DNA from: Chloroflexota bacterium
GTDB taxonomy: Bacteria; Chloroflexota; Anaerolineae; Anaerolineales; UBA11579
DNA length: 64,000 nucleotides
Assembly: GCA_013112575.1 (NCBI GenBank)
Contig: JABFGG010000002.1
Span: 496,001 to 560,000, forward strand
Direction of reading: 5' to 3'
Shown here: one piece after another, positions 45,132 to 53,803 of the stretch
Numbering within the stretch: the stretch's first letter is position 1
How the letters are laid out: every line of letters begins with the position of its first letter
Notes under the pieces: generated by a model
Seen by the model: only the letters and a program-made list of their open reading frames with translations
Told to the model about the DNA's origin: nothing
Database searches by the model: none
Position numbers and translations under genes: made by a program

Positions 45132-46007
45132 TTGGATACCATCATTGAATCAAAAAGCAAAGCAGCAATAATTGGGCCGGATAAGCCTTTCACCATTATT
45201 GGTGAACGTATTAATCCAACTGGCCGCAAAGCCCTGGCGCGTGAAATGGCAGCCAACGACTTTAGTCGTGTGGAGGCAGATGCAGTTGCCCAGACTGAAG
45301 CCGGTGCTCATATCCTGGACGTCAATGCGGGCATTCCGATGATCGATGAGCCAGAGGTTTTGGCCCAGGCGATCAAATTGGTCATGTCGGTTACAGATCT
45401 GCCCATCAGTATTGATTCTTCAATCGTTGACGCACTTAGACGGGGGCTGGAAGTGTATGAGGGCAAGGCATTGGTTAATTCAGTAACAGGCGAGGAGGAA
45501 CGCCTGGAGGTTGTGCTGCCACTGGTCAAAAAACATGGCGCGGCCGTGATCGGTATTACCAACGATGAAACCGGAATTTCGCACGATCCGGATGAACGTT
45601 TCGAGGTTGCTAAAAAGATCGTTGAGCGTGCTATAGATCATGGCATTCCCAAAGAAGATGTGGTCATCGATCCACTTGTTATGCCGATTGGGGCAGTAGC
45701 TACTGCTGGGAAGGCCGTGTTCCACATCGTCCGCCGGGTACAGCAAGAGCTGGGCGTAAACACCGTATGTGGTGCCAGCAATGTCTCCTTTGGATTACCG
45801 AACCGGGAGACTCTCAATGCTTATTTCCTAAGCATGGCAATTTCCAATGGCCTTACCTCAGCAATCACTAACCCGCTAGTGAAGGAAACCATGGCTTCCA
45901 TCCAGGCTTCGAATGTTTTCATGGGCAATGATGAAAACTGCCTCACCTGGATTGGTGCCAACCGCTCAGAATCAGACCGGCCTCGCCGCAAGCGCAGGCG
46001 TGGTTGA
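45132..46007 (+). CDS. Methyltetrahydrofolate:corrinoid methyltransferase (AcsE/MtvA-like)
   Basis: Pterin-binding TIM-barrel enzyme (291 aa) that moves a methyl group between the corrinoid protein and tetrahydrofolate, the MT II step of anaerobic O-demethylases. Typical segments: GERINPTGRK near residue 27, ILDVNAG, SIDSS, NSVTGEE, GITNDETGI, DPLVMPIG and GASNVSFGLPNR. The start is taken as TTG 45132, which has AAGGAG five bases upstream; the longer open frame begins inside metF without a ribosome site. The C-terminus ends in a basic tail (RPRRKRRRG). Members of this family also serve the Wood-Ljungdahl pathway, but no CO dehydrogenase gene lies in the window. Confidence 0.93.
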   Translation: MDTIIESKSKAAIIGPDKPFTIIGERINPTGRKALAREMAANDFSRVEADAVAQTEAGAHILDVNAGIPMIDEPEVLAQAIKLVMSVTDLPISIDSSIVDALRRGLEVYEGKALVNSVTGEEERLEVVLPLVKKHGAAVIGITNDETGISHDPDERFEVAKKIVERAIDHGIPKEDVVIDPLVMPIGAVATAGKAVFHIVRRVQQELGVNTVCGASNVSFGLPNRETLNAYFLSMAISNGLTSAITNPLVKETMASIQASNVFMGNDENCLTWIGANRSESDRPRRKRRRG

Positions 46008-46035
46008 TAAAGATTACGACTAAAGGAAATCAATT

Positions 46036-46746
46036 ATGAATCAATTGTTCTTGAAAATGTTGGAAACGTTCCAATCTGATGAATTTAAAGCTGGAGCCCA
46101 ATTACCAGCTTATGGCGAATTGGCCACTCGCTTTGATGCAAGCGAGGATGAGATCAAAAGAGTTATTTCCGAATTGATCTATGAAGGCGTGATCGAACGG
46201 ACGCGGCCAGAACCCAAACAGGAAGCCCAAATTCCCAGCTATCAATTGTGGGGTGTGCTGACTGGCTCGCACAGTATTACGAAGGAAGCCAAAAAACGTG
46301 GTCTGACTCCCGGGGTTGAGATCATTAACTGGGAAAAAGTAGTTGCCTGGCCCTCCATCGGCGAGCGATTGGATTTAGAGGTAGGCAAGGATGAGGTTCA
46401 GATCATGGAGCGTTTGCGCTCTGCAGAATCGGAACCGGTCGGGATCGAGACCTCCTATTTCCCAGCTAAACACTATCCGGGCGTCACCAAAGATCTTTTC
46501 ACAGGCGGCGGGACAGGCCAGTCATCTTTCAAAGTTATGGAAGAAAAGTTTGGCATCAAGTCTGCCAGAGCCACGGATGAGGTAACTGTGGTGTGTTTGG
46601 AGAAACGCGAAGCCGATTACTTGCAATTAGCCGAAGGGACGCCTGTATTGTTGCGCTTCCGTGTGACTTATTCCGATAAAGATATCCCTGTGAAAGCCTC
46701 ACGTGCCGTTTGGAAGTTCCGTGCCAAATGGGAAATGGACCTATAA
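46036..46746 (+). CDS. GntR-family regulator with UTRA sensor domain
   Basis: Transcription factor of 236 aa. An N-terminal GntR winged helix (about 1-65: LPAYGELATRFDASEDEIKRVISELIYEGVIER) is joined to a UTRA effector domain (about 75-230: GLTPGVEIINWEKV, then VQIMERLRSAESEPVGIETSYFPAKHYP). The HTH is somewhat degenerate relative to the second GntR gene of the island (58186-58971). UTRA domains bind small metabolites, often sugars or their phosphates. It lies in the middle of the corrinoid operon between the pterin methyltransferase and the aldolase, so it probably senses a pathway intermediate. Confidence 0.9.
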   Translation: MNQLFLKMLETFQSDEFKAGAQLPAYGELATRFDASEDEIKRVISELIYEGVIERTRPEPKQEAQIPSYQLWGVLTGSHSITKEAKKRGLTPGVEIINWEKVVAWPSIGERLDLEVGKDEVQIMERLRSAESEPVGIETSYFPAKHYPGVTKDLFTGGGTGQSSFKVMEEKFGIKSARATDEVTVVCLEKREADYLQLAEGTPVLLRFRVTYSDKDIPVKASRAVWKFRAKWEMDL

Positions 46747-46769
46747 TCAATTAGTTGAAAGAGGGTACT

Positions 46770-47489
46770 GTGTCAAAAGAACTGACTGTACATGATATTG
46801 CGGCAATGATCGACCATTCATTGCTGCGGCCGAACCTTTCCCGCCAGGAATTTTTGGATGGGATTGAGTTGGCCAAGAAGTATAAAGCTGCCACTGTGTG
46901 TGTTGCTCCCTATGATGTCAAGGAATCCGCGGAACTGCTGGAAGGTTCAGGTGTAAAAGTAAGTACTGTGATCGATTTCCCTCAGGGGAGTAACACAACC
47001 GCCGCCAAGGTTTTCCAGGTTGAGGAAGCTGTACGCAACGGTGCGTCCGAACTGGATATGGTGCTGGGGATCAGCCGCTTGTTTGCCGGGGACTATGAGT
47101 ACGTTAAAGAAGATGTGCGCGGCGTTACGGAAAAAGCGCATGAACTGGGGGTGCCTGTAAAGGTGATTTTTGAGAATGCCTATCTGACTGACGAGCAAAT
47201 TGAAAAAGCATGCCAGCTATGTGAAGAGGTTGGTGCCGATTACGTCAAGACATCCACCGGTTATGGACCGAGCGGGGCTACTCTGGAAGACGTGGCCTTA
47301 ATGCGCACTTCCTGCGGGAATGCGGTGAGCGTCAAAGCAGCCGGTGGTGTTCGTACGCTGGATGATTTGCTGCGTTACCGTGCCGCTGGAGCTAAGATGA
47401 TCGGTACGCGCTCTACGCAACCCATTCTTGAAGAAGCTGAAGTGCGCGCCAAAGAAGGCAAGTTGTTTGAATTTGATGACTGGAAATAG
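46770..47489 (+). CDS. deoC: Deoxyribose-phosphate aldolase family protein (DeoC)
   Basis: Class I aldolase of 239 aa that cleaves a 2-deoxy sugar phosphate through a Schiff base. The reactive Lys is K160 in GADYVKTSTGYG; other family segments are MIDHSLLRPNLS, TVIDFPQGSN, ELDMVLGIS and VKAAGGVRT. GTG 46770 has GAGGG a few bases upstream; an in-frame TTG lies at 46755. The placing inside a methyl-transfer operon and near a sugar kinase suggests that it splits the phosphorylated, demethylated carbon skeleton into smaller aldehydes. Simple deoxynucleoside catabolism is less likely because no nucleoside phosphorylase or phosphopentomutase is present. Confidence 0.92.
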   Translation: MSKELTVHDIAAMIDHSLLRPNLSRQEFLDGIELAKKYKAATVCVAPYDVKESAELLEGSGVKVSTVIDFPQGSNTTAAKVFQVEEAVRNGASELDMVLGISRLFAGDYEYVKEDVRGVTEKAHELGVPVKVIFENAYLTDEQIEKACQLCEEVGADYVKTSTGYGPSGATLEDVALMRTSCGNAVSVKAAGGVRTLDDLLRYRAAGAKMIGTRSTQPILEEAEVRAKEGKLFEFDDWK

Positions 47490-47514
47490 AGACTTCATAA
47501 AGAAGGAGTAGTAC

Positions 47515-48576
47515 ATGATTAAGCGAGCAGAATTCACTATGTCCGGTCGCGAACGGATGCAAGCCTTATTTAATCGCGAGCCCCTGGATTACGTAACCTA
47601 TGTCCATCGAGGCTATAGTTTTTGTGCCAATAACGCTGGTGTAGCTAAAGCTGATATCTACGACGATCCGCAAAAGAGCTTTGATGCCCAAATGTGGACC
47701 AATGAACAATACAATTCGGACGGCTCTCCCTTCTACACTTTTGTTTCTTATGGTGCCTGGGAATTTGGCGGCACGATCGAATGGCCTGATGACCGCTGGG
47801 GGTCAGGCCCAGGCGTCGAAAAAGTGCCCATCGAAAGCCCTGAACAACTCTGGGATCTTGAGTTGCCCGATGTAAAGACTGCCGGGTCAGTACCCAAAAT
47901 GATGGAGTTTGCCAAATTGCAGGAGGCAGCGGGTCTGCCAATTGGGTTTGTGTGTGGTAGTCCGTTTACGCATGCCGCCAACTTATGCGGCATCAATGAG
48001 TTCATGATGTGGATCGTGGAAAACCCGGATGCAGTCCATAAAGCCATGCGCCTGATGACCGACCATATTTTGCAGGTCGCCGATTACTTTGTAGATACTT
48101 TTGGAAAAGGGAATGTGATCGCGCGTTCGGCTGCACCCACAGAAAGCCTGATCGGGCCCAAGCAGTTTGAAGAATTCGTCAAACCCTACGTGACCGAATT
48201 GCACAGCAAGGTACTGGATAAAGGGGCAAAATATGTCTATTGCCATATCTGTGGTGAACAGAACCATTTGCTAGACCAATGGGCAGAAGTGCCATTTGGT
48301 GAACGCAGTGTTCTCAGTTTTGGGCACGAGGTTCCTTTGGAAAAGGCTGCTGAGTATTTCCCTGATCACATCATTGCAGGCAATACCGATCCACAGATCA
48401 TCGCTCAAGGTCACCCGGATGAAGTGCGGGAAGCTTTAAAGCAAACCATTGAAACCGGCAAGAAATTGAAGAACGGTTATATCTTCATGGGCGGATGTTC
48501 TTTGCCAGCATCAACACCTCCTTACAAAGTTTTTATGATGAGTAAGGCACGCGAAGAATTTGGCAGATTCGACTAA
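47515..48576 (+). CDS. UroD-family corrinoid-dependent methyltransferase (candidate MT I)
   Basis: Zinc methyltransferase of 353 aa in the uroporphyrinogen decarboxylase superfamily, the group containing MtaA/MtbA and the substrate-demethylating subunits of several O-demethylases. The zinc site is visible as H244-x-C246 (YCHICGEQNH) and C328 (GGCSLPASTPP); the arginines typical of true HemE decarboxylases near the N-terminus are not arranged as in HemE. It has a good AAGGAG ribosome site and is the last gene before a terminator. In this operon it is the best candidate to take the methyl group from the imported substrate and load it onto the corrinoid protein. Substrate identity is inference from the sugar genes around it. 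Confidence 0.88.
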   Translation: MIKRAEFTMSGRERMQALFNREPLDYVTYVHRGYSFCANNAGVAKADIYDDPQKSFDAQMWTNEQYNSDGSPFYTFVSYGAWEFGGTIEWPDDRWGSGPGVEKVPIESPEQLWDLELPDVKTAGSVPKMMEFAKLQEAAGLPIGFVCGSPFTHAANLCGINEFMMWIVENPDAVHKAMRLMTDHILQVADYFVDTFGKGNVIARSAAPTESLIGPKQFEEFVKPYVTELHSKVLDKGAKYVYCHICGEQNHLLDQWAEVPFGERSVLSFGHEVPLEKAAEYFPDHIIAGNTDPQIIAQGHPDEVREALKQTIETGKKLKNGYIFMGGCSLPASTPPYKVFMMSKAREEFGRFD

Positions 48577-48603
48577 TCCATAGAATTAAGTTTTAGATTA
48601 ATC

Positions 48604-48642
48604 ACACGACCTTCACTACTTTAGTGGAGGTCGTGTTTTTTA
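48604..48642 (+). terminator. Rho-independent terminator of the corrinoid operon
   Basis: A 15-bp stem (ACACGACCTTCACTA with TAGTGGAGGTCGTGT, one G-T pair) with a three-base loop is followed by six Ts. It ends the operon after the UroD-family gene. Confidence 0.93.
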
Positions 48643-48737
48643 GGTACAGAATGTTTGGGGGAGGGACCAGCTAACAGTCGGAAATGTGAAAAAATGTACA
48701 AACGTTTTTCCTTTTTTGACCCAAAACGATCAATTAT

Positions 48738-48765
48738 TTGACTTTTTTAAAATTTATGCTATTCT
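48738..48765 (+). promoter_or_regulatory. Promoter of the kinase-transporter operon
   Basis: TTGACT (48738-48743), a 16-base AT-rich spacer and TATTCT (48760-48765). It lies in the 312-bp gap after the corrinoid operon terminator and about 120 bp before the FGGY kinase gene. Confidence 0.65.
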
Positions 48766-48768
48766 GTT

Positions 48769-48808
48769 TAGTATGTTAAGGTTAGTATGTACGTACGAAG
48801 GTATGTAC
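48769..48808 (+). promoter_or_regulatory. Operator-like repeats downstream of the kinase promoter
   Basis: TAGTATGT occurs at 48769-48776 and 48783-48790, and GTATGTAC at 48785-48792 and 48801-48808, spaced 14-16 bp. The cluster begins right at the expected transcription start. The same octamer TAGTATGT covers the -10 region of the corrinoid operon promoter (42668-42675). It is a candidate site for one of the GntR or DeoR regulators. Confidence 0.5.
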
Positions 48809-48888
48809 CTCTTATGCCTTGGGGACAATAGGGTTTTTCTTCCGGCATTGTCTAAACAATCAAAATATAGGTCAGGAGAGGGTTCCAA

Positions 48889-50442
48889 ATGAGCTCAACG
48901 TATTTACTTGGCATAGATAATGGCACAACGACAACAAAAGCCACTCTATTTGACACTGAAGGTAATGAGATTGCGGTATCAAGTGGCAAAGACGTCAAAG
49001 TTTCTCACCCCAAGCCGGCTTGGGCAGAAGAGAATATGGACGATATTTGGCAAGCAACCGCTGCCGCGATCCGTAATTGTATTGAAACCGCAAATGTAAC
49101 CCCAGCTGAGATAGCTGGGGTTTCTTTAAGTGGCCATGGTGGCGGTGTGTACTTGATCGACGGGGAGGGAACACCTGTACGCAACGCTATTATTTGGTTA
49201 GATGGCCGGGCCAATTCCTACGTCGAAGCATGGAACCAGGATCAACGTGGCAACGAACTCTATGACGCTTCTGGTTGGGCACTGTTTGCTGGGATTGGTC
49301 CGGTCACTATTTTTCCCTGGTTGATGGAAAATGAACCCGAAAGCTTGAAAAAAGCGAAATACAACCTCACCTCCAAGGGTTGGGTTAAATACAAATTGAC
49401 CGGGGAAATCAACGTGGATAGCACGATGGCATCCATCGGTCTTGTTGATTATGCGACAGGTGATTATTCCCAGAAAGTACTTGAACTGGCTGGCATTGAT
49501 CAATACAAAGATTTGCTTCCCCCGATCATCAAACCCTGGGAAGTTGCAGGACATGTTACTTCTGAAGCTGCTGCTTTAACCGGATTGGCTGAAGGCACTC
49601 CCGTTGCAGGGGGCGCCTGGGATGGGGCTTCCTCAACCCTCGGGGCAGGATGTATTGGTGTTGGCGAGGCAGCCAGTGTTGTCGCCACAGCAGGTGTGCA
49701 TGTAGTTGTTTCGGAAGCCCCGGACCTGGATGAGGAACGAAATTACAGCTTGATGTATCACACGGTCCCTAACATGTACATTAAGAATTCGCTTAGCCAA
49801 TTAGCTGCGGGCAATCTGGATTGGTTTGAAAAACAATTTTGCTCGGCACAGCGCGCTGAGGCCGAAAAGCGTGGCATCAGCGTATATGACGTTATCAATG
49901 AGATTGCCGCCGAAGTACCGGTTGGCGCAGGCGGCGTGATGTATTTACCCTTTTTGCAGGGCGAACGTGCCCCCTTCGTAAAAATGGAAGCGCGTGGCGA
50001 ATTTTTTGGCCTGGGGGATTGGCATACTCCTGCCCATCTCCTGCGAGCTGTCTATGAGGGTGTGGCACTCTCAACTCGAGATAACTACGAATGTATGCAA
50101 AAAGGCAAGCCATTGGAAACTACCTTCCTGACAGGTGGCGGCTCGCACAGCCCGCTGTGGTGCCAGATTTTGGCTGATTGCACAGGCAATGCGATGAAAG
50201 TGCCGGCTGGTAAAGATTCGGGTTCGCGAGGAGCAGCAATGAACGCAGGTGTGGCGGTAGGGGTGTTCTCAGATCATGCTGATGCTGTCAAGAATATGGT
50301 GCAAATTCGGGATGAATACCCGGCCGATGTGGAAAACACAAAGAAATACGACCAATTGTATTCCTTATATTCTGAGCTTATTCAACAAATCTGGCCAATG
50401 TGGGAAAAGCGAGCCGAACTAGGAGTTGAATCCTGGGAATAG
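48889..50442 (+). CDS. FGGY-family carbohydrate kinase
   Basis: ATP-dependent kinase of sugars or polyols (517 aa), of the xylulokinase/erythritol kinase/AI-2 kinase group. The ATP-binding N-terminus LGIDNGTTTTKATLFD, the substrate-side GVSLSGHGGGVYLID and WLDGRA, the FGGY signature region (GTPVAGGAWDGASSTLGAG), and the C-terminal TGGGSHSPLWCQILAD are all present. A GGAGAGGG ribosome site precedes the ATG. It opens the transporter operon and would trap the imported compound by phosphorylation. The exact sugar cannot be decided from sequence, but the WDGASS variant differs from common glycerol kinases. Confidence 0.93.
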   Translation: MSSTYLLGIDNGTTTTKATLFDTEGNEIAVSSGKDVKVSHPKPAWAEENMDDIWQATAAAIRNCIETANVTPAEIAGVSLSGHGGGVYLIDGEGTPVRNAIIWLDGRANSYVEAWNQDQRGNELYDASGWALFAGIGPVTIFPWLMENEPESLKKAKYNLTSKGWVKYKLTGEINVDSTMASIGLVDYATGDYSQKVLELAGIDQYKDLLPPIIKPWEVAGHVTSEAAALTGLAEGTPVAGGAWDGASSTLGAGCIGVGEAASVVATAGVHVVVSEAPDLDEERNYSLMYHTVPNMYIKNSLSQLAAGNLDWFEKQFCSAQRAEAEKRGISVYDVINEIAAEVPVGAGGVMYLPFLQGERAPFVKMEARGEFFGLGDWHTPAHLLRAVYEGVALSTRDNYECMQKGKPLETTFLTGGGSHSPLWCQILADCTGNAMKVPAGKDSGSRGAAMNAGVAVGVFSDHADAVKNMVQIRDEYPADVENTKKYDQLYSLYSELIQQIWPMWEKRAELGVESWE

Positions 50443-50553
50443 TCAATTAGATATTTGCATGGCACGAAATCACGCAAAGAGGAGGCGCTTTCGAAAAATC
50501 TCAAAAACAAAATTCCCTGCCCAATTGTTTTACTGAATTTTAAGGAGGACCAT

Positions 50554-51933
50554 GTGTCAAAAAGAAATATCTTGTTAGCAGTCGTGCTCATTCTGTCCGT
50601 ACTGCTGGCATCTTGTCAAGCACCACCAGCTGAACCACAAGTTGTGGAAGTTACGAGAGTAGTTGAGGTCGAAGGGGAAACCGTAATAGAGTATGTTGAA
50701 GTTGAAGAAGAAGCGAAGATCTATGATGGACAATCAATCAACTTCCTCACCATCCAACCTCACACCGTTTCCTCAAAAGCCTTAGCCAGTTGGTTTGAAG
50801 AAGAGACAGGCGCCCGTGTGAATGTTTTGGTGGTTCCTTATGGCAACGTCACGGAGAAGGCCGTTTTGGATGTCGCTGCTGGTTCTGGTGAGTACGATGT
50901 GATCGACTATTGGTACCCAATGCTCGGTACTATGGTTGAAAACGGCGTATTGCTGGATATTAGTGATTGGTGGGATGAGAATTACGATGAACTTGGTTTT
51001 GATGACTTCTTGCCCACGTATGAAGACTTGTTCACCGAGATCGATGGCAAGCGCTATGGCATTCCCTACGATGGCGATTTGCATGTGCTTTATTACAACA
51101 AGACCATCCTGGCGGAATATGGTTTTGAACCGCCCACGACCTGGGATGAATACCTAGAGATTTGCCAGACGATCACAGAAGCTGGCGCTGCTGACGGCGT
51201 TTATGGCTGTGGCATCATGGGCGCAAAAGTGCCGCTTATCTTGATTGGTAGTTTCCTCAATCGTCTTGGCGGCTACGGCGGTGCATTCTTTGATGAGACG
51301 GGGTATCCAACCGTCAATTCTCCGGAAGCTGTATTAGCCCTTGAAGCACTTATTACTCAGTCAGAATATGCATTACCGGAACCCCCCGCAGTGGCATTTG
51401 ATGAATTGCTCGGTGGCTGGTTAACCGGTAATGTGGCCATGGCTGAATTCTGGACCGACCTGGGCCAGATGACTGATAACCCAGAGCAGTCCACAATTCC
51501 TGGTGAATGGGGTGTGGTTGCTATGCCGCAAGGCACTGGCGATAATGCCAACAAAGTTGCTCCGATCAACGCTGGTTTCGGGATGGGTGTATCCAATCTT
51601 GCCCAAAATCAGGAAGTTGCTCTGGCATTCCTTGAGTTTGCCTCCCGCCCTGACATCGTTGTGAAAGCAAACACTCTGGTCGGTGGTCTGGATCCGACAA
51701 GGACCTCCACGCTTGATGATCCTGCTTATCGCGATCACGTGTCACCCGAACTGGCTGACGCGATCAAGGAAGCCCACAACTTTGCAGTGGGCTGGCCGAC
51801 AAATGCGAATTGGGCAGAGCTTCAGGAAGTCCTGAATGAAAACCTGTCCCTCGCCTTGATTGGCGACAAAACCGCCCAAGAGGCGCTGGACGACACTCAA
51901 GCACAATGGCTCACCATTCTGGGCCTAGAGTAA
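50554..51933 (+). CDS. Carbohydrate ABC transporter substrate-binding lipoprotein
   Basis: Family 1 extracellular binding protein (459 aa). GTG 50554 follows a strong AAGGAGG at five bases; the longer open frame lacks a ribosome site. The signal peptide ends in a lipobox (LLASC), followed by a Val/Glu-rich linker (VVEVTRVVEVEGE, then TVIEYVEVEEE) that spaces the protein from the membrane, a style common in Chloroflexi. The binding domain has typical segments such as IDGKRYGIPYDGDLHVLYYN, LAEYGFEPPTTWDEYLE and AKVPLILIGSFLNRLGG. It is followed by a hairpin and then two permease genes, so it is the receptor of this importer. Confidence 0.93.
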   Translation: MSKRNILLAVVLILSVLLASCQAPPAEPQVVEVTRVVEVEGETVIEYVEVEEEAKIYDGQSINFLTIQPHTVSSKALASWFEEETGARVNVLVVPYGNVTEKAVLDVAAGSGEYDVIDYWYPMLGTMVENGVLLDISDWWDENYDELGFDDFLPTYEDLFTEIDGKRYGIPYDGDLHVLYYNKTILAEYGFEPPTTWDEYLEICQTITEAGAADGVYGCGIMGAKVPLILIGSFLNRLGGYGGAFFDETGYPTVNSPEAVLALEALITQSEYALPEPPAVAFDELLGGWLTGNVAMAEFWTDLGQMTDNPEQSTIPGEWGVVAMPQGTGDNANKVAPINAGFGMGVSNLAQNQEVALAFLEFASRPDIVVKANTLVGGLDPTRTSTLDDPAYRDHVSPELADAIKEAHNFAVGWPTNANWAELQEVLNENLSLALIGDKTAQEALDDTQAQWLTILGLE

Positions 51934-51959
51934 TTCCAGGCTGAATTTGCCTTAAAGAA

Positions 51960-51989
51960 TAGGAGCGGGAAGAAAAGCTCCCGCTCCTA
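51960..51989 (+). promoter_or_regulatory. Stem-loop between binding-protein and permease genes
   Basis: TAGGAGCGGGA pairs exactly with TCCCGCTCCTA around an 8-base loop; no T-run follows. It mirrors the hairpin at 1243-1271 in the other sugar importer of this window and probably sets the excess of binding protein over permease. Confidence 0.6.
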
Positions 51990-52010
51990 CCTACCATCCC
52001 AGGAGTTCCT

Positions 52011-52895
52011 ATGCGCGCCTTTTTCGAAAAACGAGCGCCATTTGTAATGGTTTTCCCAACTCTTATTGTTTTGTTGATCATTGCAGTTGTTCCGCTGATC
52101 TATGTTCTGCGCTTGAGTTTTACAGAGTCCACATTATCAGCACCTTTCAAAGCATTCATTGGATTTGATAATTTCGCACGGGCGTTTTCTGACGAAACGT
52201 TCGGGCGTTCATTGGTAAATACTCTCTTTTTCGCCTTCACAGTCACATTGCTGGAAACTCTGATAGGTTTCGTCATGGCTCTTGCCTTCCAGAGTGAAAA
52301 GCGCTTGGGCGGCGTGGTCCGAACGCTGGCCTTACTGCCCTTGTTTACGCCGCCAGTGGCCATCGCCATGATCTGGCGTTTGATCTATGATCCGAATTCG
52401 GGCTTGATCAATCATTATCTTAACAACTGGGGCATCCTCGAGACGGCCGTAGGCTTTTTGGGTAATCCTCAACTTGCTATGCCGGCCATAATGTTGGCCG
52501 ATATTTGGCAGTGGACACCTTTTACCTTCCTGCTATGTCTGGCGGCCCTCCAGGCTCTGCCCAAATCGGCTTATGAAGCTGCCAATGTAGATGGCGCCAG
52601 CAACTGGCAAATATTCCGCAGACTTACCTTGCCCCTTGTTAGCCCTGCTGTCATTGTGATCTTCTTATTCCGCTTTTTGATCGCCCTGAAAGTATTTGAT
52701 CTGGTCTTCATCCTGACCTATGGTGGTCCAGGTTCAGTTACCAATGTAGCTTCTTTCTACATTTATAGAGTTGGTTTCACCCAATTTAATACCGGATATG
52801 CCGCTGCATTAAGCATTCTTGTTCTATTGCTAATCAGTGTGGTCACTACTTTCATGACAGTGGGACGAGATCTAATTCTCAAGAGGTTAAATTAA
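52011..52895 (+). CDS. Carbohydrate ABC transporter permease (MalF/UgpA type)
   Basis: Inner-membrane subunit of 294 aa with six predicted hydrophobic segments, the first starting at residue 12 (FVMVFPTLIVLLIIAVVPLI). The EAA loop is at about residue 190 (SAYEAANVDGASNWQIFRRL), where it would contact one of the two ATPases. CAGGAG stands upstream of the ATG. Its stop overlaps the next permease start by one base (TAATG). Confidence 0.93.
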   Translation: MRAFFEKRAPFVMVFPTLIVLLIIAVVPLIYVLRLSFTESTLSAPFKAFIGFDNFARAFSDETFGRSLVNTLFFAFTVTLLETLIGFVMALAFQSEKRLGGVVRTLALLPLFTPPVAIAMIWRLIYDPNSGLINHYLNNWGILETAVGFLGNPQLAMPAIMLADIWQWTPFTFLLCLAALQALPKSAYEAANVDGASNWQIFRRLTLPLVSPAVIVIFLFRFLIALKVFDLVFILTYGGPGSVTNVASFYIYRVGFTQFNTGYAAALSILVLLLISVVTTFMTVGRDLILKRLN

Positions 52896-53767
52896 TGTCA
52901 GAGCAAACACTTCCTAATCCAATGCCTCAAGGCAATGTGGTTTCTCGCATCATGTATTCGCGTTATACGCGCTTGATCTTGATCCTGGTTTTTGCTGCCT
53001 CTGTGTTGTTGCCGATCGTTTTTATGGCAACTACATCCATCAAACAACCGATTGAAATACGTGAATCAGGTGCGATCCTACCCACTCGCGGCATTTTCAC
53101 GGAAAACTGGGGCAGGGCTTTTGCCAATGTTCCCCTGGTGCGTTACTTGTTTAATTCCACAGTGGTAGCTGTAACAAGTACTCTGTTGGCTTTGCTCATC
53201 GCGGTCCCAGCCACATATTCAATAGTGAGGTTCAGGACTGGGGGGATGGTGCTGCCTTCACTGATCCTTGGTACTTACGTCATGCCGCCGATTGTGGTTA
53301 GCATCCCAATCTTTATGATGACGCGTATCGCAGGCCTGACCGACACATTGTTCGGGCTAATCCTCCTGCATGGTATGGCGAACTTACCTGTAGCGGTCTG
53401 GTTGATCGATAGCTACATCCGTAGTCTTCCGGTTGAACTTGAACAGGCTGCCTGGGTAGATGGTTACGGCAGATTTGAAACGCTGCTTAAAGTTGTTATC
53501 CCTCTAATACGTCCGGGGATCGTTTCCGCCGGCATGATCTGTATGATCCTATCTTGGAATGAATTCCTCTTTGCACTCATATTGACCTACTCGGATGTTT
53601 CTCACACCTTCCCGATCGGTATCTCCCGTTACGAAGGCGAGCACGGCTTGCAGTTTGGTGAAATGGCTGCTGCGGCTCTGACAGGGATCATCCCAATTTA
53701 TTTGATCGTGCTCTTTTTCCAACGATATTTGGTTGAAGGTCTAACCCAAGGCGGCGTTCGTGGATAA
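52895..53767 (+). CDS. Carbohydrate ABC transporter permease (MalG/UgpE type)
   Basis: Second inner-membrane subunit, 290 aa, with six hydrophobic segments. The EAA loop is at about residue 180 (ELEQAAWVDGYGRFETLLKV) and the C-terminus ends in the family-typical QRYLVEGLTQGGVRG, which contacts the ATPase. Translation is coupled to the preceding permease through the TAATG overlap, with AAGAGG upstream. Confidence 0.93.
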   Translation: MSEQTLPNPMPQGNVVSRIMYSRYTRLILILVFAASVLLPIVFMATTSIKQPIEIRESGAILPTRGIFTENWGRAFANVPLVRYLFNSTVVAVTSTLLALLIAVPATYSIVRFRTGGMVLPSLILGTYVMPPIVVSIPIFMMTRIAGLTDTLFGLILLHGMANLPVAVWLIDSYIRSLPVELEQAAWVDGYGRFETLLKVVIPLIRPGIVSAGMICMILSWNEFLFALILTYSDVSHTFPIGISRYEGEHGLQFGEMAAAALTGIIPIYLIVLFFQRYLVEGLTQGGVRG

Positions 53768-53803
53768 CATCTTGCGAAAGAAATCCAACTTAGGTGAATA
53801 CCC

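Noticed and set aside
43006..46007. Wood-Ljungdahl pathway cluster
   Set aside because: The pterin methyltransferase, MetF and MetV-like genes would fit, but no CO dehydrogenase/acetyl-CoA synthase, formyl-THF synthetase or FolD gene is in the window.
48889..50442. AI-2 (Lsr) signal uptake operon, because of an FGGY kinase, a sugar importer and an aldolase nearby
   Set aside because: The importer is of the MalFGK type with two ATPases, the aldolase is DeoC type with sugar oxidoreductases alongside, and no LsrG or LsrR-like gene is present.
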